Positions 58,710 through 64,000 of a stretch of DNA of 64,000 nucleotides are shown here, piece after piece. A program made the position numbers and the translations under genes. The stretch comes from Dillenia suffruticosa (lineage: Eukaryota > Streptophyta > Magnoliopsida > Dilleniales > Dilleniaceae): the NCBI GenBank assembly GCA_033439265.1, contig JAVTVX010000010.1, positions 16,585,490 through 16,649,489 on the forward strand, written 5' to 3'. The notes below the pieces were generated by a model. That model searched no databases and was not told the origin of the DNA. It saw only the letters and a program-made list of their open reading frames with translations. The number at the start of each line of letters is the position of its first letter. Within the stretch, counting starts at the first letter, position 1.

Positions 58710-61155
58710 AGGGTAGTGTTTGGTTTCAGGTTGGTGTATTAAAAAAAATGATTAACAATGTATGATTGGGCCTTTGGATATGGATGTTTACCGAAAAGAC
58801 TTAAACGCCCTCATGGCATTGAGATTAATTTTGCTTTATCGACTCTTTCTGAGGGAGGAGCTGTCGTTTTGTTCACCAAAGTAAAAAAGGCTGCGAAACC
58901 TTTGTCCGCTTTTCATTATTGTATCCCATCCCAGCCTTCCACATCTCCACTCTTTCAATTTGACTTTCATAAAAATTAATAAAGTGACATAAATATAAAA
59001 AATTTGTAATATCACTTTAGAAATGTTAAAAAAATAATATAATAATAAACTTAATATTGCATTACCTCGTTTAAATTATTATAATATAGATATAGTTATT
59101 ATAAATACTAAAATAAAAAAAATATATTCTTAAAATCAAATTAATTATTGATTTGATTTTAATATATAATATTTTAAAAAATAATAATTTTTAGATAATA
59201 TTTTTAATTAAAATAAATTTTAATAAATTTATATTAAAATATAAATTATAATAATTTATACCAACAAAAATGTTAATTGTCAGGACCAATTCTTAACGAG
59301 TGAGATTAAATTGCACGTCCTTGCACACCACTGAGAATATTCTTTCTGTGTCTGCGCTCTCCGGCCTTTCAAAAAGTATGGAAAGACAATTAAAGTTTTT
59401 TTTTTTTTTTTCATCTTCTCTTAATTTAATTTAGTTTGATTATTATAAGATTTATTTTAAAAATTAATTTTCATAAATCTATTTTTATTATTTTCAAAAC
59501 TCAAATTTAAGATTTTTAAGTAAATAGATAAATTCTTCGTTCACCCGATCAAAAAAAATTCTATAATTACACCCTTTCCTTACCCTCGTGCACGGGATAC
59601 AAAAACTTCATACAAACCAGAGAAATTGAGGTTACCCTTTTATCTTCTTTTTGAAGGTTGGCATGATGCCTTTTTTCTTTTTTTATTTTTAATATTTTTC
59701 TACCATGTGAAAACCATTTGACTTAAATTCTAATGTTTTTCTTCCATATGAAAACCATGGGGATGACCTCGATCATATGGGTTTCGAAGAATAGATTAGA
59801 ATAACAAATAGTAAAAAAATAAAATATTTTAATTTTTTATTAACAAAAATCAAAATAAAAGAGCAAATTGTGAATTAAAAAAAATAAAAATTCTCATGTT
59901 CTAGTAGAATTATGGTCATATCATAACACACGAGAATCTTTTGTGTCCTTCTTAGAACTTGATAAAACAGCAGTTTCAGTGTATTGTATGGTCCGTGATA
60001 TGCAAGTCTATGCATGGATTTTTTTTTTGTCCCTCGCAATATCATTATTTATTTTGAACATTGTTAAAGAAAACTTCATATATCACTAAATGGTTTACTA
60101 AAGTAAAGTTATAACATATTTTTAAGACAATTTTATTTTTTTTTATAATTTCTCTAAAATATCAAATAATTCACAGGTGACTTCATTTGATTATATTTAA
60201 ACTTTAAATTTGAAAATTGTGAAATGGTTATCGCATTAGCCAAATATCTGGCTTGAAATTTGGATTTGATATTCAAATTGAAATTAAAGAATTTATAAAT
60301 GAGTTAAAAAAATTATGTGTTTATTTGATTTTTAAAAACTTCATAATTTAAATGTTTTATTTCTAAACCTATTTTCATTAAAAATGAGTCTGAGCTGCCT
60401 AGCACCCATAGGCTTAAAAAACATTTATACTTCAAAGAAGAAAAGAAGAAACGAACTTTGATCACTGCCCTCTGGTTCTCCAGAAAGGGACGAGGATAAG
60501 CGAGCTGCCTGCCACCCCATTGGCTTCCCGATGTGCGTTTAACCCGAGGAAGAAAAAATGCGAGCCCAAGGAATTTGATTTTTTTTCCCCCCGCGGGGGT
60601 GGGGGGGGGGAGAGAAAACTATTGGCCCAAAAAGTGGTTCAGAAAATCACATGCTATTAAGATATGATTTTCCATTTTCAAAATGAGGCTCGGAAGTTGT
60701 GCAATTTCGTCCCATATGCCATTTCTCAGAGGCCCACAGGCCACAAGAGAGCACGGATTTTTTTATTTTTTTTTTAAATACAATCAAGTTGGATTAAATT
60801 AAAAAAAAAATGAAAATTAAAAGATTTTATCGCTGTAGCTATCTCAGAGGAACCAAGAGAGCACAGATTCGACGTCATAGAATTAGAGGTTATCCTCTTC
60901 TACCCTTAAGTCATTGGAAGGACAAAGATGCGATTTTGTTGGGTCTTACAAGATTTTAAGAATAGGACCAATAGATTATTTTTGGGAGTGATTTTGTTGG
61001 GTTGTTATGTAGGGTAGGGTGATCCTTTTCTGGAGCCATGGATCTTGGGTTATTGGGCCTTGAGGATAATGATCCGCTGCAGTGGCCTTTGTTTGGGCTT
61101 GGATTCCTTCCGATTCGGTTTTTACCCTTATAAATTTGACTTTTACATATATTAT
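58710..61155. other. AT-rich intergenic region
   Basis: No gene is seen. A decayed SINE-like copy may lie at about 59400-59540 (minus orientation), and poly-C/poly-G tracts lie at 60588-60611. Confidence 0.4.
59400..59540 (-). repeat. Decayed SINE-like repeat
   Basis: T run, then AATTTAGTTTGATTATTATAAG, TTTATTTTAAAAATTAATTTTC and CAAAACTCAAATTTAAGATTT parallel the copy at 54.6 kb. Confidence 0.35.
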
Positions 61156-61159
61156 TAGA

Positions 61160-61332
61160 CTAATGGATAACTAGTTTAACAGAATAGAGTGATAAATTTC
61201 TCAATCAAATTTCAGATTTAAAATTTTAAAAATAAAAAAATTATGTTATGAGAGTCGCCCTCGAAATAGAGCCCCTCACAGATACTTGAACCGGATTAAT
61301 CGGAACATGATTCTAGATACCGGTGAAAAAAA
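61160..61332 (+). repeat. SINE-like repeat with A-rich end
   Basis: CAATCAAATTTCAGATTTAAAA marks the decayed head; GAGAGTCGCCCTCGAAATAG, CTTGAACCGGATTAATCGG and an A run at 61324-61332 give the body and tail in + orientation. Confidence 0.5.
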
Positions 61333-62377
61333 AATTCTATATCATTGGCTTTGTAAAAATGGTCTTTTCCACTCTCATCACCGGTGAATTAAAAAAAAAA
61401 AGAAGCAAATTGAAATCAAAATCGGGGCATCGATAAATGGAATTAGAAATTCTTTTTCATCCTAATCTAAATAAATTTTCATGTGATATCATTAAGGGTA
61501 GAGGGAAATTTCACCGACCAATTTTAGTCGTCCAACAGCGGTGCCAGACAAAGTCACAAACGCAGCGTAGCAAGCCCAAAATTGGTACACAGTGCATGGT
61601 AAAGAGATACGCGCGACATCTTGGAAAATCATGGTCTTCTTCCCCCTTTTAACCATGTAATTGTGGATCATTAACCGCCGGTCACTCATTTTTCCCCTTC
61701 CCCAATATGATTTGTCCCAGCTTAGTACCCATAAAAAAAAAAAAAAAAACCTTCCATTTAGCATCCGTTATGAGAGATCTGATCTTGGAAAACAAATTAC
61801 ATGTCTAGGCATAGATTAAGAGTTTTCATTTAGGCAGCAATTTAAATAACTTAATTTTTTATTATTATAATACAGTTTTGAGCTAAAGTGTTACCTTTTG
61901 TTGCCAAAAAATTACAATACCAGTTCAATAAATAGACTTAAAACATACAAAGTAGTTTCTTTTACGTTGTAATTTGTCAAATATCATACATTAAAACCGA
62001 CTTATTAACTACCCTTTAAAAGGGCAAATTATCATGTGAATCGGATGCAATCGTTCTCATTTATATTAAAAACAAACAAATGACCTGTAATTCTGGTAAT
62101 ATGTATAAAGATGTAGGTTATGTCACTGTTATTAAACAAAAATCAGAAATGGTACACGTGAATCTAGACCACAAAATAATCCATCCTGTCAAACGTAAGC
62201 CTAAAAAATTAAAATAAATAGCAAGCAAAAAGGAAATGCATTCCAAGTCCCCAAGGTGGCCGTAAGCAAAACAAAACATAAATCAGAAACGACGAAATAT
62301 TGCCTAATTAATGGTTTCAAATGGAATTAAAACATATTAAAGATTGAATTAGAAAGCGAAAAGGGGAAAAAAAAAAA

Positions 62378-62402
62378 AGAAGAAGAAGAAGAAGAAGAAG
62401 AC
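62378..62402. repeat. (GAA)n microsatellite
   Basis: About eight GAA units following an A-rich run. Confidence 0.9.
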
Positions 62403-62638
62403 GCGACCCCGTGAAAAAGGTAATTACAGAAGAACAAAAGAGTCCACCTGTTGTGGCTGTCAGCCCATGATGAATGTCCGGAAAACACCGTAGCAACCAA
62501 AGTGATCGGCACAAGAGCAATTAGAAAAGAAAAGGAAATAACGGGCTCCTCTTGTGGTCGTCAGCACAAGATAAATGCAGCGAAAGACCACAGCTACAGC
62601 TAGTCATCCTATGTGATGATCCAAAAAATCGACACGGG

Positions 62639-62662
62639 GAGAGAGAGAGAGAGAGAGAGAGT
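62639..62662. repeat. (GA)n microsatellite
   Basis: About 12 GA units followed by a short TGGTGG run. Confidence 0.9.
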
Positions 62663-64000
62663 GATGGTGGTGGTGGAAATAATGGCAGCTCAATGTTAGA
62701 ACCTAGAAGAGGTTAATTGCACGTGAGAGAGGGAGGGAGTCGAGTATGAGCTCACTACTATTGACTGAGCAGGCTGATCTGACAAATAGAAAAATTAAAT
62801 AATAAACAACAATAATGTGATTTAATTCATTGACCATTATTTAATCTCTCTCCTTCCATTCCTCTTTTATGTAAGCCCTCGAACCAAGATTGCAGGCACT
62901 CCAGATGGTCAGACTGGAACGGTTGCATAATGAGCAAACAAGCCCAGGACTCGTGCTTCAATGACAACTTTCAGATGATAACAGCGGAAAATTTTATGGG
63001 TATCGGTTGCTTGGGACAATTTGATCAGCCATTCCAGCTCGAATCACAAGGGCTGATGTTAAAGATCTCCTCATCTTTATCCCCCATAGGCCTACCCAAG
63101 ATGAGATGTTTCCTAGCGAAGGTAAATTATGTCATGCTGTGCTCGTAAGTCGTGTGCGCCTTTACCTGTGCATCATCTGTTCTTAGATTCTGAATTGCAC
63201 CAAAACCACCTCCTCGTGCACATATTTTTCACGCCAGTTTCGTTTCACTGGATCCAAATTAAAACTAGGAGAAAGTGGCAGACGGGAGCACTGGATATGG
63301 ACAACCAAAAAGCTAGAGAAACAGAAAAAGCTACAACTGAATCAATGGCGAATATCCTAGAAACTTTAAAGAGCATAATAAAAATTGGCCCAAAATTGTC
63401 ATAAAAAAGTGTCACCAAGATCAAATGCATTGAGCATCATACCCCTACAAATATTCTATCTACAGAAATTATATTGAGGTGGGTTGGCTTCTCATCGGTC
63501 TATGCCCCTTTTTCTTTCTTTTGGGGGGGGGGGGGAATCTAGTGACCCCACTTACATTTTGCGACAACCACATTTCTCCCTAATGCTGCCACCGATCATT
63601 TCTTGTGGATGACAAATAAGCCAAAATGATGCTAAAGCAATGACGAATGACGGAACTGTAGTGGATTGATCAGCAACTTTCGCAAGTATATAAAATGTGA
63701 GGAGAAAATGTAAAGATACACCACATAAATGAATTCACAATCATATAAGATTTGGATGCACAATAGGCCTTAAAGGGCCCTTACATTTCATACCAGCATG
63801 CCCAGCCACTCTAGCAAATTTTAAGCAAATATCTTTATAAAGCTAGCATGGATGCAATCATAACCAAGAAGAAGTCAATCCACAATTGAGGAGGAATTCA
63901 AATTACTAATCTTATCACTCCAACATGTAAAATTGCATAGGATACCCAGCACCTTTAACAAACATTCTCTATGTTTTCAACCTTGCCAATGATTGCCAAA

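Larger units (their letters stand above)
61333..64000. other. Right-end intergenic region, no gene supported
   Basis: Simple-sequence tracts occur at 62378-62402 (GAA) and 62639-62662 (GA). Short frames at 62930-63404 show no recognisable domain. A gene end could lie at the right border, but nothing here supports one. Confidence 0.4.

Noticed and set aside
62930-63404. Two consecutive + strand frames at the right end
   Set aside because: No domain or convincing splice joins; left as unassigned.

Overview
The window is nuclear DNA from a flowering plant, most likely a eudicot. It has intron-rich genes with GT..AG introns, long AT-rich spacers, GA/CT microsatellites, 5'-truncated LINEs, tRNA-derived SINE-like repeats and a lone LTR. 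The genes are widely conserved plant housekeeping genes; I cannot name the species. Exon coordinates were derived by hand from splice sites, reading phase and remembered family sequences, with no alignment tool.

Left third (1-25 kb): a five-exon ALY/REF mRNA export factor (THO4, + strand) is followed by an internally duplicated non-coding stretch. Next come a 2.2-kb 5'-truncated LINE (- strand, with a target-site duplication), an 11-exon conserved gene of unknown function (-), and a six-exon ACT-domain protein of the ACR9/ACR10 type (-). A recent 147-bp tandem duplication at the start of that ACR gene creates an upstream ORF copying the beginning of its long reading frame. A Copia-like solo LTR and an intronless histone H4 gene (-) with histone-type promoter motifs follow.

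Middle (25-47 kb): a LINE C-terminal fragment (+); a long AT-rich spacer; a tiny gene for the 6-kDa mitochondrial ATP synthase subunit (+), whose stop codon appears to lie alone in the last exon; a 12-exon soluble UDP-glucuronate decarboxylase/UDP-xylose synthase (UXS, -); and a six-exon SEC14/CRAL-TRIO lipid-transfer-like protein with a C-terminal membrane segment (-).

Right third (47-64 kb): a three-exon glyoxalase/VOC-family gene (+) with two apparent frame disruptions, a six-exon UBC7-type ubiquitin-conjugating enzyme (-), a SINE-like element with matching flanks, and an intronless thaumatin-like protein (-) whose acidic-cleft residues are partly lost. The last 5 kb hold no gene I can support.

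The genes do not form a pathway or cluster. I found no convincing novel multi-gene system. The most useful leads are the ACR start duplication, the thaumatin-like protein with a changed acidic motif and an extra cysteine, the frame-disrupted VOC gene, the stop-only exon of the ATP synthase gene, and a dispersed family of short tRNA-derived repeats.
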